The translations under genes were made by a program, and so were the position numbers. A DNA stretch of 64,000 bases from Halocynthiibacter sp. SDUM655004. Its GTDB lineage: Bacteria > Pseudomonadota > Alphaproteobacteria > Rhodobacterales > Rhodobacteraceae. Location of the stretch: NCBI RefSeq assembly GCF_026015885.1, contig NZ_JAPDUG010000003.1:124001-188000 (forward strand), written 5' to 3'. This document shows positions 52,997 through 63,752 of this stretch, in pieces. Each line of letters opens with the position of its first letter. Positions within the stretch are counted from its first letter, which is position 1. The notes below the pieces were generated by a model that saw nothing but the letters and a program-made list of their open reading frames with translations, searched no databases and was not told the origin of the DNA.

Positions 52997-54325
52997 ATGG
53001 ATATTTTGAAGCAAACCGCAACGACACTCGGGCGTGAAATCGAAAGCGGCAAGCTTGATCCTGTTGACCTGTGCGAGGCGCACATCGAAGCGATTGAGGC
53101 GCATCCGAATACACCGCAGATTTTCACCGAAGTGACCAAAGCGCGGGCGAGGAGCGAAGCACTTGCCGCGCAAAAACGTGCCAAAACAGGCTCTAGAAAA
53201 GGGGATCTGGATGGTGTGTCCGTTAGTTGGAAAGATCTTTTTGATTCTGCTGGGGTCCGGACGGAAGCCGGCAGCGACCTATTGAAAGATCGTGTACCGG
53301 ATTGCGATGCGGACGTGCTTTCTACGGCAAGCCTCGGCGGTTCAGTCTGTATCGGCAAAACCCATATGTCGGAATTGGCGTTTTCCGGGCTTGGATACAA
53401 TCCGGTGAAACAAACTCCGCCTTGTGTGAATGACGCCGAAGCGGTTCCGGGCGGAAGTTCATCCGGCGCCGCTGCTTCGGTTGCGTTCGGGTTGGCTCCG
53501 CTTGCGATCGGGTCTGATACCGGCGGATCGGTGCGTATTCCCAGCGCTTGGAATGATCTTGTTGGGCTCAAAACTACGCCGGGGAGGGTCTCGCTGAAAG
53601 GCGTCGTTCCGCTTTGTGCAAAGTTCGACACCGTCGGCCCGCTCTGTCGATCTGTCGAGGATGCGGCCCACGCGCTTGCTTTATTGGAAGGTGGTAAAGC
53701 GGCGGATTTGTCGGAAGCCAGCCTTAAAGGTGCGCGCATCGGAGTGCTGCGAACTGTGGCCTTTGACATGATCGAGGATGAGCCGCAAAACGGGTTCGAA
53801 CAGTCTCTATCCCGCCTAAAAGCTGCGGGCGCGGAGGTTTCTGATGTTGAGTTCAAACCTCTTGTTGAGTTGCTGACCTATTCGCCGATTCTCTTCGCGT
53901 CTGAAGCTTATGGCACGTGGAAGTCGGTCATCGAAAAGGCGCCGGAAAAGATGTTTCCAGAGATCCTAGAGCGGTTTCGTGGAGGCGCGGATTTTACCGC
54001 GGCGGACTACGTCGCTGCATGGTTGGACGTGGACCGAATCCGTGCGGAGTGGTGTGCGATTGTGGCGGGATATGACGCCATTATTTTGCCAACCGCGCCG
54101 ATCCTACCACCGAACCTCAAGCGGCTAAAAACGGATCATAGTTATTACGTCAAGATGAACTTGCTCGCCCTGCGAAATACACGCATTGGCAACCTGCTTG
54201 GGCTTTGCGCGCTAACCTTACCAACAGGCGTTCCTTCGACGGGTATTTCGCTTATGGGCCAACCTATGCAGGAAGAAAGGCTCCTGCGGATTGGGCGCGC
54301 CGCGGAGATTGCGATCCAAGGTTAG
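52997..54325 (+). CDS. Amidase signature family hydrolase
   Basis: 442 residues from ATG 52997, preceded by GAGGA; the frame is open 129 codons upstream but that is the ubiH gene read from the other strand. Ser-cisSer-Lys triad: Lys in SVSWKDLFD, and GGSSSGAAASVAFGLAPLA followed by GSDTGGSVRIP. Like glutamyl-tRNA amidotransferase A but shorter and not with gatB/gatC, so a stand-alone amidase. Confidence 0.9.
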   Translation: MDILKQTATTLGREIESGKLDPVDLCEAHIEAIEAHPNTPQIFTEVTKARARSEALAAQKRAKTGSRKGDLDGVSVSWKDLFDSAGVRTEAGSDLLKDRVPDCDADVLSTASLGGSVCIGKTHMSELAFSGLGYNPVKQTPPCVNDAEAVPGGSSSGAAASVAFGLAPLAIGSDTGGSVRIPSAWNDLVGLKTTPGRVSLKGVVPLCAKFDTVGPLCRSVEDAAHALALLEGGKAADLSEASLKGARIGVLRTVAFDMIEDEPQNGFEQSLSRLKAAGAEVSDVEFKPLVELLTYSPILFASEAYGTWKSVIEKAPEKMFPEILERFRGGADFTAADYVAAWLDVDRIRAEWCAIVAGYDAIILPTAPILPPNLKRLKTDHSYYVKMNLLALRNTRIGNLLGLCALTLPTGVPSTGISLMGQPMQEERLLRIGRAAEIAIQG

Positions 54326-54453
54326 GCTGGCGCAAAAGCCACAACGTTCGGGATTAGCATAGAAAAATCGCCGCGATTTCTGGACCAAAACCCTCCCTGC
54401 GCGTAGTCTTGGCGGATAACGGGGCGATAATGATCCCGAACACTGAGGCAGAT

Positions 54454-55629
54454 ATGGTTTTTCCGGAGCGGTTTTCACAACTGCCAGAATACGCGTTTCC
54501 GCGCTTGCGGAGCCTGTTGGACGTTCACGCGCCCGGCGGAGACAGTATCGCTATGACTATCGGCGAGCCTCAGCACCCGTTCCCTGAATTTGTAAGCGAG
54601 ATCATAGCCGAGACGACCAAAGAGTTTGGCCGCTACCCACCGAATGACGGTGCGCCCGAACTTCTGGCCGCAATTCAAAACTGGATCGCGAACAGGTTCT
54701 CTGTTTCGCTTGAGCCTGAGCAGATCATGGCGCTTAACGGTACCCGAGAGGGGCTTTACAACGCTGCAATGGCGCTTTGTCCTGAAGCGAAGAACGGCAA
54801 GCCAGTGGTGCTTATTCCAAACCCGTTCTATCAGGTTTACGCGGTTGCCGCCGCGGCCGTTGGCGCAGAGCCGGTTTTTGTTCCTGCGACGGCTGAAACT
54901 GGATTTTTGCCGGATTATCGCAGCATTCCGGAAGATGTTTTGAACCGTGCCGCAATTGCCTACATCTGTTCGCCAACCAATCCGCAGGGCGCCGTTGCTT
55001 CGGCGGATTACTGGCGCGATCTGTTGGACTTGGCCGAAACCTATGATTTCCAAATTTTCGCGGATGAGTGTTATTCCGAGATTTATCGTGATGCGCCGCC
55101 TGTAGGCGGGCTGGAGATGGCGCAATCAACCGACGCAGACCCAGAGCGTGTCGTGGTCTTTCATTCGCTTTCCAAGCGATCGAATTTGCCTGGCCTACGT
55201 TCGGGATTTGTTGCGGGGGGAAAGCAATCAATTGCCCGAATTCGCCGGCTTAGAGCCTATTCCGGCGCGCCGCTTCCGCTTCCGATTCAACGCGCCTCGA
55301 CGCGCGTTTGGCAAGACGAAGCGCATGTTGAGCACAACCGTGCGCTCTATGCAGAGAAGTTCGAAATTGCGGATGCTTTATTCAAAAATGTCGCGGGGTA
55401 TAAATCGCCCGAGGCTGGTTTTTTCCTATGGCTTCCCGTCGATGACGGTGAGGCCGCTGCATTGAAACTATGGCGTGAAACGGGAGTGCGTGTACTTCCG
55501 GGCGCGTATTTGAGCCGAACAATAAATGGCACCAATCCGGGCGAAGGCTACATTCGTGTGGCCCTTGTTGCCCCAAAAGAAGAGACAGAAGCAGGTTTAA
55601 TCAAACTGCGCGACTGCCTCTATAATTAA
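54454..55629 (+). CDS. Class I/II aminotransferase (DapC-like)
   Basis: 391 residues from the ATG at 54454 (MVFPERFSQLPEYAFPRLRSLLD), after TGAGGC; another ATG lies 24 bases upstream. PLP lysine in VVFHSLSKRSNLPGLRSGF; NPTNPQGA-type loop CSPTNPQGAV. Close to succinyl-diaminopimelate aminotransferases, so lysine/cell-wall biosynthesis is likely. Fourteen bases ahead of ftsK. Confidence 0.88.
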   Translation: MVFPERFSQLPEYAFPRLRSLLDVHAPGGDSIAMTIGEPQHPFPEFVSEIIAETTKEFGRYPPNDGAPELLAAIQNWIANRFSVSLEPEQIMALNGTREGLYNAAMALCPEAKNGKPVVLIPNPFYQVYAVAAAAVGAEPVFVPATAETGFLPDYRSIPEDVLNRAAIAYICSPTNPQGAVASADYWRDLLDLAETYDFQIFADECYSEIYRDAPPVGGLEMAQSTDADPERVVVFHSLSKRSNLPGLRSGFVAGGKQSIARIRRLRAYSGAPLPLPIQRASTRVWQDEAHVEHNRALYAEKFEIADALFKNVAGYKSPEAGFFLWLPVDDGEAAALKLWRETGVRVLPGAYLSRTINGTNPGEGYIRVALVAPKEETEAGLIKLRDCLYN

Positions 55630-55642
55630 GGACGGGTAGAGT

Positions 55643-58552
55643 ATGGCGTATCAAACGAGACAGCGTGATCCACTTCTGGATTCAAATGTTCAGGCAGCTA
55701 TCGAGAAACGTGGCAAGGAACTCCTTGGGGTCGCGCTTATCCTCGGTGGTGTGTTGTTTTCGATGCTCCTCTATACGTTTTCACCCAGCGATCCGAGTTG
55801 GTTCTCTGCCAATGGCGGCCCGATTGAAAACTGGCTTGGCCGCTTTGGTGCGACGGTTGCCAGTATCTTTATTTCGGTCGTAGGGGCAGCAAGTTGGGCT
55901 GTTCCTGTCGCGTTGTTCGCGTGGGGGCTGCGTTTTGTGACTCATACGGGCGCGGAACGTGCGGTTTATCGTGCAATTTTCCTACCGATTGCGGTTGTGA
56001 TCTGTGCGGTGCATGGCGCGACATACCCTGCGCCGGAAGCATGGGGCCATATTTCGTCCTATGGCGGTGCCTTTGGTGAGATGATCACTGGCGGTCTACT
56101 TGCTGCGCAACCCGGCGCAACAACAACGACTCTCAAGGTTCTCTCGGCTATTTCCGGATTGCTAAGCATTATTGCGCTTCTGTTTGTCTGTGGATGTACC
56201 CGCTTGGAAGTAAAACGCTTCGGTCGTTTTATGCTCGTCGGGTTGATTATGGGCTACGCGCGGCTCGTTTCCGCGATGTCGCGTGGTGTAAGCGGTGCTG
56301 CAGAAAAAGCTCGTCAGGCAAAAGAGAACCGTGCGCAGCGTAAAGACGCGATGGCGGCTGAGGCCACTTATGATACCGCATCTGCATATTATGGTGAGGA
56401 TGCTGTTCTAGAGACAAGCGAGCCCCCCGTAACGCATCGTGCGCAGGTCATGCGCGCAGAGCCGGTTGCTCCGGCCCCCATGACACCGCAAATGCCCGTG
56501 GCAGAGCCAGAGCCAGTTGCCGAACCCGCGGCAAAAACAGGGCTATTCGCTCGCGTGCCGCTCTTGAAGAAAATGGCGCCCGAAGCAAATCCCGCCCCTG
56601 AGGCTGCGACTGAACATCAAGTTGAAATGGATCAGGATGAGCGCATTAAGGCGCGCATCACAGATGTAATTAAATCGCGCGTTCGCGCCGCTCCGCAGCC
56701 TGCGCATCGCCATGAACCAACACTGTTGCGCCCAAAGGGGCCAGAGCCTTTGGTGTTGAACACAAATCCGCAGGTTGCAGAAAAACCGGTGGCAGAACAA
56801 TTGGTTCCGCAGGAAGAAATCTATCAACCTGCGCCACCCGCTCCAGAAGCTGCGCCGCTGCAGCAAGAGACTTATGTTCAGGAGCCAACTGTTGAGGCGG
56901 CACCACAACAGCCTGCGCCAACAATCCCAGCGGCGCCTTTGACCAAACCAGTTGTCCAACACAATACGCGCAAGCCAATTCAACCTTCGCGTCAAGCAAA
57001 AGCAGAGGCCCAACCGGCGTTGCAATTTGACGAGAACCAAGCAGAGTTTGAGCTACCGCCGCTCTCGTTGCTGGCAAGCCCAAGCTCGATCCAACGTCAT
57101 GTGCTTTCTGATGAAGCGTTGGAAGAAAACGCGCGGATGCTTGAAAACGTTCTGGATGACTACGGTGTGAAAGGCGAGATTATCGCCGTGCGCCCCGGTC
57201 CAGTTGTGACGATGTATGAACTAGAGCCCGCACCGGGCCTTAAGGCGAGCCGCGTGATTGGCCTTGCTGATGATATTGCGCGTTCCATGTCGGCGCTTTC
57301 CGCGCGTGTTTCAACGGTTCCGGGCCGCTCGGTTATCGGTATCGAACTGCCGAATGAAAATCGCGAAATGGTTGTTCTGCGCGAAATCCTTTCGGCGCGT
57401 GACTTTGGCGATAGCAACATGAAGCTGCCCTTGGCGTTGGGTAAGGATATCGGGGGTGAGCCGATTGTTGCGAACCTCGCCAAGATGCCTCACCTGCTTA
57501 TTGCGGGTACAACAGGTTCCGGTAAATCCGTGGCGATCAACACTATGATCCTCAGCCTGCTTTACAAGCTGACACCAGAGGAATGCCGCCTGATCATGAT
57601 CGACCCGAAGATGCTAGAACTCAGCGTTTATGACGGTATTCCACATCTGCTTTCGCCAGTTGTGACCGACCCGAAAAAGGCGGTTGTTGCCCTGAAGTGG
57701 GTCGTAGGTGAAATGGAAGAGCGTTACCGCAAGATGTCTAAGATGGGCGTGCGGAACATTGATGGGTACAACGGCCGCGTTCGCGATGCCTTGGCCAAGA
57801 ACGAAATGTTTAGCCGTACAGTTCAGACTGGCTTTGACGATGAAACCGGCGATCCGGTGTTCGAGACAGAAGAATTCGCGCCCGAAACCATGCCGTATAT
57901 CGTGGTTGTTGTGGACGAGATGGCCGACCTGATGATGGTTGCGGGCAAAGAAATCGAGGCTTGCATCCAGCGTCTTGCACAGATGGCGCGGGCCTCGGGT
58001 ATCCACCTGATTATGGCCACGCAGCGCCCTTCGGTGGATGTTATTACCGGTACGATCAAGGCCAACTTCCCGACTCGTATCTCGTTCCAAGTGACCAGCA
58101 AGATCGACAGCCGCACCATCCTTGGTGAAATGGGCGCGGAACAGCTCTTGGGCATGGGCGACATGCTCTATATGGCCGGCGGCAGCAAGATCACCCGTAT
58201 CCACGGGCCGTTCTGTTCAGACGAGGAAGTTGAAGAGATCGTCAATCACCTCAAAGCTTATGGTACACCTGAGTATATGAGCGGGATTGTCGAAGGGCCG
58301 GACGAGGACAAATCCAACGATATCGATCTTGTGCTTGGCCTTGGCGGAAACACCAACGGCGAAGACGCGCTTTACGATCAAGCGGTTGCGATTGTCCTGA
58401 AAGACCGCAAATGTTCTACCTCTTATATCCAGCGCAAGCTCTCTATTGGCTATAACAAAGCCGCGAGACTTGTTGAGCAGATGGAAGAGGAGAACCTTGT
58501 TTCCGCTGCTAACCACGTGGGTAAGCGCGAAATATTGGTGCCGGAACAGTAA
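55643..58552 (+). CDS. ftsK: DNA translocase FtsK
   Basis: 969 residues. N-terminal four membrane helices (about 28-195), then a Pro/Ala/Glu-rich linker (215-465), then the motor. Walker A GTTGSGKS near residue 621; Walker [14 protein letters not shown]-terminal gamma winged helix (about 905-969, [28 protein letters not shown]) that reads KOPS. Pumps chromosome termini during division. Strongly conserved. Confidence 0.96.
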   Translation: MAYQTRQRDPLLDSNVQAAIEKRGKELLGVALILGGVLFSMLLYTFSPSDPSWFSANGGPIENWLGRFGATVASIFISVVGAASWAVPVALFAWGLRFVTHTGAERAVYRAIFLPIAVVICAVHGATYPAPEAWGHISSYGGAFGEMITGGLLAAQPGATTTTLKVLSAISGLLSIIALLFVCGCTRLEVKRFGRFMLVGLIMGYARLVSAMSRGVSGAAEKARQAKENRAQRKDAMAAEATYDTASAYYGEDAVLETSEPPVTHRAQVMRAEPVAPAPMTPQMPVAEPEPVAEPAAKTGLFARVPLLKKMAPEANPAPEAATEHQVEMDQDERIKARITDVIKSRVRAAPQPAHRHEPTLLRPKGPEPLVLNTNPQVAEKPVAEQLVPQEEIYQPAPPAPEAAPLQQETYVQEPTVEAAPQQPAPTIPAAPLTKPVVQHNTRKPIQPSRQAKAEAQPALQFDENQAEFELPPLSLLASPSSIQRHVLSDEALEENARMLENVLDDYGVKGEIIAVRPGPVVTMYELEPAPGLKASRVIGLADDIARSMSALSARVSTVPGRSVIGIELPNENREMVVLREILSARDFGDSNMKLPLALGKDIGGEPIVANLAKMPHLLIAGTTGSGKSVAINTMILSLLYKLTPEECRLIMIDPKMLELSVYDGIPHLLSPVVTDPKKAVVALKWVVGEMEERYRKMSKMGVRNIDGYNGRVRDALAKNEMFSRTVQTGFDDETGDPVFETEEFAPETMPYIVVVVDEMADLMMVAGKEIEACIQRLAQMARASGIHLIMATQRPSVDVITGTIKANFPTRISFQVTSKIDSRTILGEMGAEQLLGMGDMLYMAGGSKITRIHGPFCSDEEVEEIVNHLKAYGTPEYMSGIVEGPDEDKSNDIDLVLGLGGNTNGEDALYDQAVAIVLKDRKCSTSYIQRKLSIGYNKAARLVEQMEEENLVSAANHVGKREILVPEQ

Positions 58553-58621
58553 GATCGGCGGATCATTGCTTTGTGAACTCTGGTGGCTGGAAACCTGCCA
58601 GAGATTCACTAAGTTATTGGT

Positions 58622-59224
58622 ATGAAAATGTTTCGATACCTATTGGCTCCGATTCTCGCAGTTGGCATGGCGTTGCCTGCGGCTGCCGAGAAAATTCCGT
58701 TGGATGTGCTGTCTAATTATATCAACAGCCTCAAGACGGCGACGACCACCTTCAAGCAGATCAACGGAGACGGCACCGTTTCCACGGGCACGCTCTACAT
58801 GCACCGCCCCGGCCGTGCGCGATTTGAGTATGCCGAACCAGATGACACGCTTGTCGTCGCGGGCGGCAGTCAGGTGGCGATATTTGATGGGAAGTCCAAC
58901 ACTGGGCCGGAGCAATATCCGCTAAAGCGCACGCCGCTAAGCTTGATCCTTGCGCGGAATGTGAACCTTAGGAACGCAAAGATGCTTGTCGCGCATCAGG
59001 CCTTCGGACAAGACACTGTTGTGCGCGCTCAGGATCCAGAACACCCTGAATACGGGAGTATTGATCTTATTTTCTCAGACAATCCCGTGCGCCTTAAAGA
59101 GTGGATCATAAACGATAGCGGTGGCGGCTCGACGCGGGTCATGCTGAATGATCTGCAAACAGGCGTTTCCTTGCGGGCCGGCCTGTTTAACATCACAAAA
59201 GCTATAGACGATCGTAACCGCTAG
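58622..59224 (+). CDS. lolA: Outer-membrane lipoprotein carrier LolA
   Basis: 200 residues. Signal peptide 1-22 (ending AAA), then the single-domain carrier with TTTFKQINGDGTVSTGTLYMHRPGRARFEYAEPDD. Shuttles lipoproteins from the inner to the outer membrane. Follows ftsK, as in many alphaproteobacteria. Stop overlaps the convergent transglycosylase gene. Confidence 0.9.
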   Translation: MKMFRYLLAPILAVGMALPAAAEKIPLDVLSNYINSLKTATTTFKQINGDGTVSTGTLYMHRPGRARFEYAEPDDTLVVAGGSQVAIFDGKSNTGPEQYPLKRTPLSLILARNVNLRNAKMLVAHQAFGQDTVVRAQDPEHPEYGSIDLIFSDNPVRLKEWIINDSGGGSTRVMLNDLQTGVSLRAGLFNITKAIDDRNR

Positions 59225-59805
59225 ATTTTGCCACACCGCAAAAGCTGGTTGCGATACATATCGGCGCGATCGCCAACCGCATCGGCCACTCGGATAAGCC
59301 AAGGCTTGCTGAGATAGCTTTGGCGCGCATAACCTGCGCGACCTTCGTGATAGGCGAGGTATTGGTTGCGCGCATCTGCGATCGAAATGCCGAGCGTGCG
59401 CGTTGTTTCATCCATGTACCAACCCATGAAATCAACAGCGTCCTGAAAATCATCGCGCTTGGCGCCACGGCCGCCGTGGGAGTCGCGGTACTCGTCCCAA
59501 GTTCCATCAAGGGCTTGGCTGTAGCCATAGGCCGAACTTGCGCGGCCCATGGGGATAACACCCAATGCATACCGAAGCGGCGTTCGCGCGTTCCCGATAA
59601 ATTTGCTCTCCTGATACAGGATCGCCATTTGCACATGCACCGGAACGCGCCACTTGCGCTGCGCTTTTTTCATATCGCGAAGATAACGCGGCCGTTCATC
59701 AAGAATTGCACATGCGTCGTTAAGGTTACGCGGCGCGGAGTTATACCCGCCACCGCAAGCTGCCAGTAGGATCAATAATGCCGTTGCGCGGAAAATTCTG
59801 CTCAT
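59221..59805 (-). CDS. Lytic transglycosylase lipoprotein
   Basis: 194 residues with a lipobox LLAAC, then an SLT domain: catalytic Glu in AILYQESKFIGNARTP; SAYGYSQALDGTWDEY; ends with a motif YLAYHEGRAGY. Cuts peptidoglycan glycan strands near the membrane. Short for the family. No obvious partner gene. Confidence 0.88.
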   Translation of the reverse strand: MSRIFRATALLILLAACGGGYNSAPRNLNDACAILDERPRYLRDMKKAQRKWRVPVHVQMAILYQESKFIGNARTPLRYALGVIPMGRASSAYGYSQALDGTWDEYRDSHGGRGAKRDDFQDAVDFMGWYMDETTRTLGISIADARNQYLAYHEGRAGYARQSYLSKPWLIRVADAVGDRADMYRNQLLRCGKI

Positions 59806-59879
59806 TTGCCCATCGCTCTAAAATTTTTTCTTTAAGGTACAGGAAAATCTGAGCGGGTTAAATGAAAAACCCGTGTGCC

Positions 59880-60761
59880 TTAGATCAGAAAAAAGAGAGC
59901 GAGCGGAAAAATTGCAACCGAAAGCAGCGTTGAAGCAACCACCAAACCGGCCACGGCATCGGAGTCAGCGCCATATTTTTCGGCCAACATGTAAGAGGTC
60001 ACGGCAACGGGTGTGCCGACCTGAAGAACCAACACGGCATAAGCCACTGGCGGTAGGTTAAACCACCGTCCGACAACTGCGGCGATACCGATGCATATTG
60101 CGGCCTTTAGAAGTGATAGCCAGACTGCCTGTGCCATTCGGCCAGGTTGAAGCCGCGCAACGGCCACCCCAAGTGTCAGCAGCATGAGCGGAATTGCCAT
60201 TTGGCCAACCAGATTGAGCGAGTTGCCCAAAAACGTAGGGACATCCCAGTCTTGCCACATAAACAAAGCGCCAAGCAGGGTTGCGGCAACCATAGGTTCT
60301 TTGAGCACGCGCATGATGGAACCTCCGCCAGACACAACCCAAACCCCGTAGGTAAAACTCCAGATTGCCATCGCCGCAAAAACAACAATCGCAAAACCAA
60401 GCCCCTCGCTTCCAAAAGCAAACAAGGCAAGCGGCAGGCCAACATTTCCCGTATTTCCGAAAATCAAAGGGGGCAGGAAGCTTCGCGTTTCCAGCTTTAG
60501 AAGCTTAACAATCACGAAAAATGCAATGGTGATAGCGCCGTAAGCTACTGCGGAAGCGAGCAAAATTTGGGTAAGCGCATTGGGATCAATCTCTGTTTCA
60601 ACCAGAGAAATGAAGATCAGACACGGGACGCCCAAAGTCATCGACAGTTTGGTTACAAAAGCCAGCCGATACTCAAAACCGAGCTTAACCCAAGCAAACC
60701 CAATACAGCCGAGAATGAAAACCGGCGCGACAATTTCAAGTACTGTTAAAACTATGTCCAC
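59880..60761 (-). CDS. AEC family transporter
   Basis: 293 residues with about ten hydrophobic helices and no signal peptide. The halves show LIFGNTGNVGLPLALFAFG and LVLQVGTPVAVTSYMLAEKYG, with the Asn/Gly breaks of the auxin efflux carrier group, which includes malate and related carboxylate carriers. Substrate unknown. Divergent from hspQ. Confidence 0.87.
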   Translation of the reverse strand: MDIVLTVLEIVAPVFILGCIGFAWVKLGFEYRLAFVTKLSMTLGVPCLIFISLVETEIDPNALTQILLASAVAYGAITIAFFVIVKLLKLETRSFLPPLIFGNTGNVGLPLALFAFGSEGLGFAIVVFAAMAIWSFTYGVWVVSGGGSIMRVLKEPMVAATLLGALFMWQDWDVPTFLGNSLNLVGQMAIPLMLLTLGVAVARLQPGRMAQAVWLSLLKAAICIGIAAVVGRWFNLPPVAYAVLVLQVGTPVAVTSYMLAEKYGADSDAVAGLVVASTLLSVAIFPLALFFLI

Positions 60762-60843
60762 AGTCTGTTTCCACCAAAATTCGTCTCAAACATGGACATT
60801 TCCCACTTGGAATGAGTAGTAAACAAGTAGGAGCTTGGAACCA

Positions 60844-61170
60844 ATGCTAAAAACGCGTGCGAAATACTATCTTGGCCAAGTGGTGCGTCACCGCAAACAC
60901 CCCTTTCGTGGGGTGGTCTTTGACGTGGATCCAACCTTCTCCAACACAGATGAGTGGTATGAGGCCATTCCCGAAGATGCTCGGCCGGACAAAGACCAGC
61001 CGTTTTATCATCTGTTGGCCGAAAATGACCAAAGCTATTACGTCGCCTATGTCAGCGAACAGAATCTGATTGCTGATTATACTGGGGGCCCTGTGAGCCA
61101 CCCTGATCTAGGTGATTTGTTTGGTCCATTCGAGGATGGCTCATATCCGTTGCAGTTCCAGCTGAACTAA
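60844..61170 (+). CDS. hspQ: Heat-shock protein HspQ
   Basis: 108 residues from ATG 60844. Family motif YYLGQVVRHRKHPFRGVVFDVDPTFSNTDEWY and ADYTGGPVSHPDLGDLFG. In E. coli HspQ binds hemimethylated DNA and adjusts Lon. Stop is 6 bases from the end of the convergent ggt gene. Confidence 0.92.
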   Translation: MLKTRAKYYLGQVVRHRKHPFRGVVFDVDPTFSNTDEWYEAIPEDARPDKDQPFYHLLAENDQSYYVAYVSEQNLIADYTGGPVSHPDLGDLFGPFEDGSYPLQFQLN

Positions 61171-61176
61171 AGCCGC

Positions 61177-62757
61177 CTAGTAGCCGAGCGCACAGCCGTC
61201 TTTGCGGTGATCAGATGCGCCAATCAAAACGCCATTGTCCCAATCAATTTCGATTGCCTGCGCTCCGCCAATTGGTGTTTCCGGGACGACGATGTTGTGA
61301 CCAAGGTCCGCGAGTTCCTGTCGTACCTTTTCGCTATAACCACGCTCGATATTGAGCGCAGTCCCATCGGCAAAGCATCGCGGGGCATCGCTTGCACTTT
61401 GGGGGTCGAGGCCGAAATCGATGATATTGCTCATAAAGCGCGCGTGTCCGTTCGGCTGGTAAGCGCCACCCATGACACCAAAGGGCATAATGACCTTACT
61501 GTTTTTGCGAAGCATCGCAGGAATGATTGTATGCATCGGACGCTTCCCGCCACCAGCTTCGTTTGCATGCCCTTGCTCAAGCGTGAAACCCGCGCCGCGG
61601 TTCTGGAACAGAATGCCGAACTTGTCCGACGCGTGGCCAGAACCAAAGCTATGGAAGATCGAATAAATCAGCGAAACTGCCATGCGATCTTTGTCGACGA
61701 CGGTGATGTAGATCGTGTCCTTGTGGACAGCCTCAGAAATCGGTGCCGCTGATGGCATCGCTTTGGCGGGATCAATTAGATCGGCGAGCGCCTTCGCTGT
61801 ATCTTGCGACAGCATATGCTCAAGTTTTTTCATGTGGTTTGCGTCGGCGAGGAAGCGATTGCGCGCGTCATATGCCAGCTTTGCCGCCTCCGCTTCGATA
61901 TGTGCCCGCTGAGCACCGAAGGGTTCCATCGACGCAATGTCAAAATGACTTAGAATATTGTTCATCAAAATCGCAGTTGCACCTTGCCCGTTCGGTGGGT
62001 GCTCTACAAGGTCGATCCCTTTGTAGGCCCCCGAAATCGGCTTTGTGTATTCGCAAGCAGTTGTGGCAAAATCATCCAACGTATGACATCCGCCAAGCGC
62101 ATTGAGTGAGGCGACCATATCCTCTGCCACTTCGCCTTCATAAAACCCTTCACGACCATCAAGAGCGATACGGCGCAGGACTTCGGCCTGTTGCGGTGCG
62201 CGGAAAATCTGGCCCGTTGTCGGCGCTTGGCCGTTGAACAGGTAATGCTCGCGTGCGGCACCCTTGAGAGAATCCGCTGCAATGGCCCAGTCTTTTTGTA
62301 CGCGGGGCGCAACCGGCACACCCCGTTCGGCGTAGTGAATCGCCGGCGCAAGCGAAGCGGCGATACCTGCGCGGCCCCAATCTTTGGACAGCTTGCAGAA
62401 TGCATCAATTGCGCCCGGAACGGTTATGGATTCAACGCCTTGAAGCGGGATGGTTTCATGACCCCGAGCACGGATTTCATTTGCATCCAACGCCGCAGGG
62501 GCTTTTCCAGAACCATTAAGTGCAATTACCTCATCGGAGTCAGCAGGCTTCAGGAGTACAAAGCAATCGCCACCGATGCCTGTCATCTGCGGCTCGCAAA
62601 TCCCCAAAACAACCGCGCCTGCAATCGCAGCATCAACAGCATTTCCGCCCGACTCCAGGATTTGAATGGCTATCTTGGAAGCCAGCGGATGCGATGTTGC
62701 ACACATGCCGTTCTCGGCAATTACAGGGGATCGACCGGGAAAATGAAAATCGCGCAT
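61177..62757 (-). CDS. ggt: Gamma-glutamyltransferase family protein
   Basis: 526 residues from ATG 62757. Processed into two chains at the nucleophile Thr in HKDTIYITVVDKDRMAVS; the usual TTHYS here reads TIYIT, keeping the first Thr. N-terminal ATSHPLASKIAIQILESGGNAVDAAIA and GIGGDCFVLL are family-typical. No signal peptide, so probably cytoplasmic, unlike E. coli Ggt. Substrates uncertain. Confidence 0.88.
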   Translation of the reverse strand: MRDFHFPGRSPVIAENGMCATSHPLASKIAIQILESGGNAVDAAIAGAVVLGICEPQMTGIGGDCFVLLKPADSDEVIALNGSGKAPAALDANEIRARGHETIPLQGVESITVPGAIDAFCKLSKDWGRAGIAASLAPAIHYAERGVPVAPRVQKDWAIAADSLKGAAREHYLFNGQAPTTGQIFRAPQQAEVLRRIALDGREGFYEGEVAEDMVASLNALGGCHTLDDFATTACEYTKPISGAYKGIDLVEHPPNGQGATAILMNNILSHFDIASMEPFGAQRAHIEAEAAKLAYDARNRFLADANHMKKLEHMLSQDTAKALADLIDPAKAMPSAAPISEAVHKDTIYITVVDKDRMAVSLIYSIFHSFGSGHASDKFGILFQNRGAGFTLEQGHANEAGGGKRPMHTIIPAMLRKNSKVIMPFGVMGGAYQPNGHARFMSNIIDFGLDPQSASDAPRCFADGTALNIERGYSEKVRQELADLGHNIVVPETPIGGAQAIEIDWDNGVLIGASDHRKDGCALGY

Positions 62758-62836
62758 TTGAGGCTCCTGATTATTTGTCGGAACCGTATAAGAGCGCTTA
62801 AGGGAAGCCAATAACATGGCTACGAAATTATATGAG

Positions 62837-63292
62837 CTAGGCTTGATCTAGCCCCATTTGGAACGCAAGTTTGTTGCGCCCTGAAGTGCGCTGGTAGGTG
62901 ATGGAGTCAGAGAGCTCGCGGATCATCATCCAACCCCATCCGCCTTCTGGGAGGCGCTCAAGGCCGACGTTAAGCTCTTTTTGTTTCGGAACCGGCAGCG
63001 AAAGGTCCGGCATTGCTTTGCCGATATCTGAAATTTCGCAATTGAGTGAGTTGTTCCAGATCGTGATGCTTAGGGTGATCGAGCCGGTGTCGCTGCCCTC
63101 ATACGCATGCTCAACAATGTTATTCAGTACTTCCGCCAGTGCCAGCTCGAATACGCCACAATCTTTCTCCCGAACGCCTTTTTTCTGAAGACGAGACATG
63201 ACCTCGGAAAGAGCATGGCGCACCATTAGCGGCGAGCTTTGAAAGGACAGGCCGAATCTATACGGCTCTTTGGCGGGGGGGCGATCTGACAT
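62837..63292 (-). CDS. RsbW-like anti-sigma factor kinase
   Basis: 151 residues from ATG 63292. GHKL ATPase: N box ALAEVLNNIVEHAYEG, G1 region EISDIGKAMPD, G2 GWGWMMIRELSD. Small serine kinase that would bind a partner (sigma factor or other) and phosphorylate the STAS protein coded 19 bases upstream. No PP2C phosphatase is nearby in the window. Confidence 0.86.
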   Translation of the reverse strand: MSDRPPAKEPYRFGLSFQSSPLMVRHALSEVMSRLQKKGVREKDCGVFELALAEVLNNIVEHAYEGSDTGSITLSITIWNNSLNCEISDIGKAMPDLSLPVPKQKELNVGLERLPEGGWGWMMIRELSDSITYQRTSGRNKLAFQMGLDQA

Positions 63293-63311
63293 CTGGGTTT
63301 TCGATCTACTG

Positions 63312-63656
63312 TTAAGCTGTACCTTCAGACGCGGCGAGCGCATCCAAAGCGGAATTGTGAATGCGAAAAACAGTATCCATGCGCGTGAGCGAGAAAACTT
63401 TGGCAACGTTTATTGTTAGCCCTGCGACTTCTAGTTTTCGCTCTGGGCCAAGAAACTTCATGACGCCAACAACCGCGCCCAGTCCACTTGAATCAAGAAA
63501 TGTGACGCGTGACAGATCAAGCACCACTCGCGCGCTTTTGGTTGATGCGATCTGGCGCATGGTTTCCTTGAATTGAACCGTCACAGCGGAATCAATCCGC
63601 GACGCCTCCACCGTTGCGAGCAATGTGTCATTGACGAGTTTGGACGTAATTTCCAT
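63312..63656 (-). CDS. STAS anti-sigma factor antagonist
   Basis: 114 residues, SpoIIAA/RsbV-like. Phospho-acceptor Ser in RVTFLDSSGLGAVVGVMKFL. First of the pair with the RsbW-like gene; together a partner-switching module. Starts MEITSKLVNDTLLATVEASR. Confidence 0.88.
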   Translation of the reverse strand: MEITSKLVNDTLLATVEASRIDSAVTVQFKETMRQIASTKSARVVLDLSRVTFLDSSGLGAVVGVMKFLGPERKLEVAGLTINVAKVFSLTRMDTVFRIHNSALDALAASEGTA

Positions 63657-63752
63657 TTTATCACTCCTGACTTCAATGCGATTAGCCTAGACGCCAATCG
63701 TTACCATTCGGTATGCATTGGGCGAGAGCTTGGAGATAAAAGGGGAAACCTG

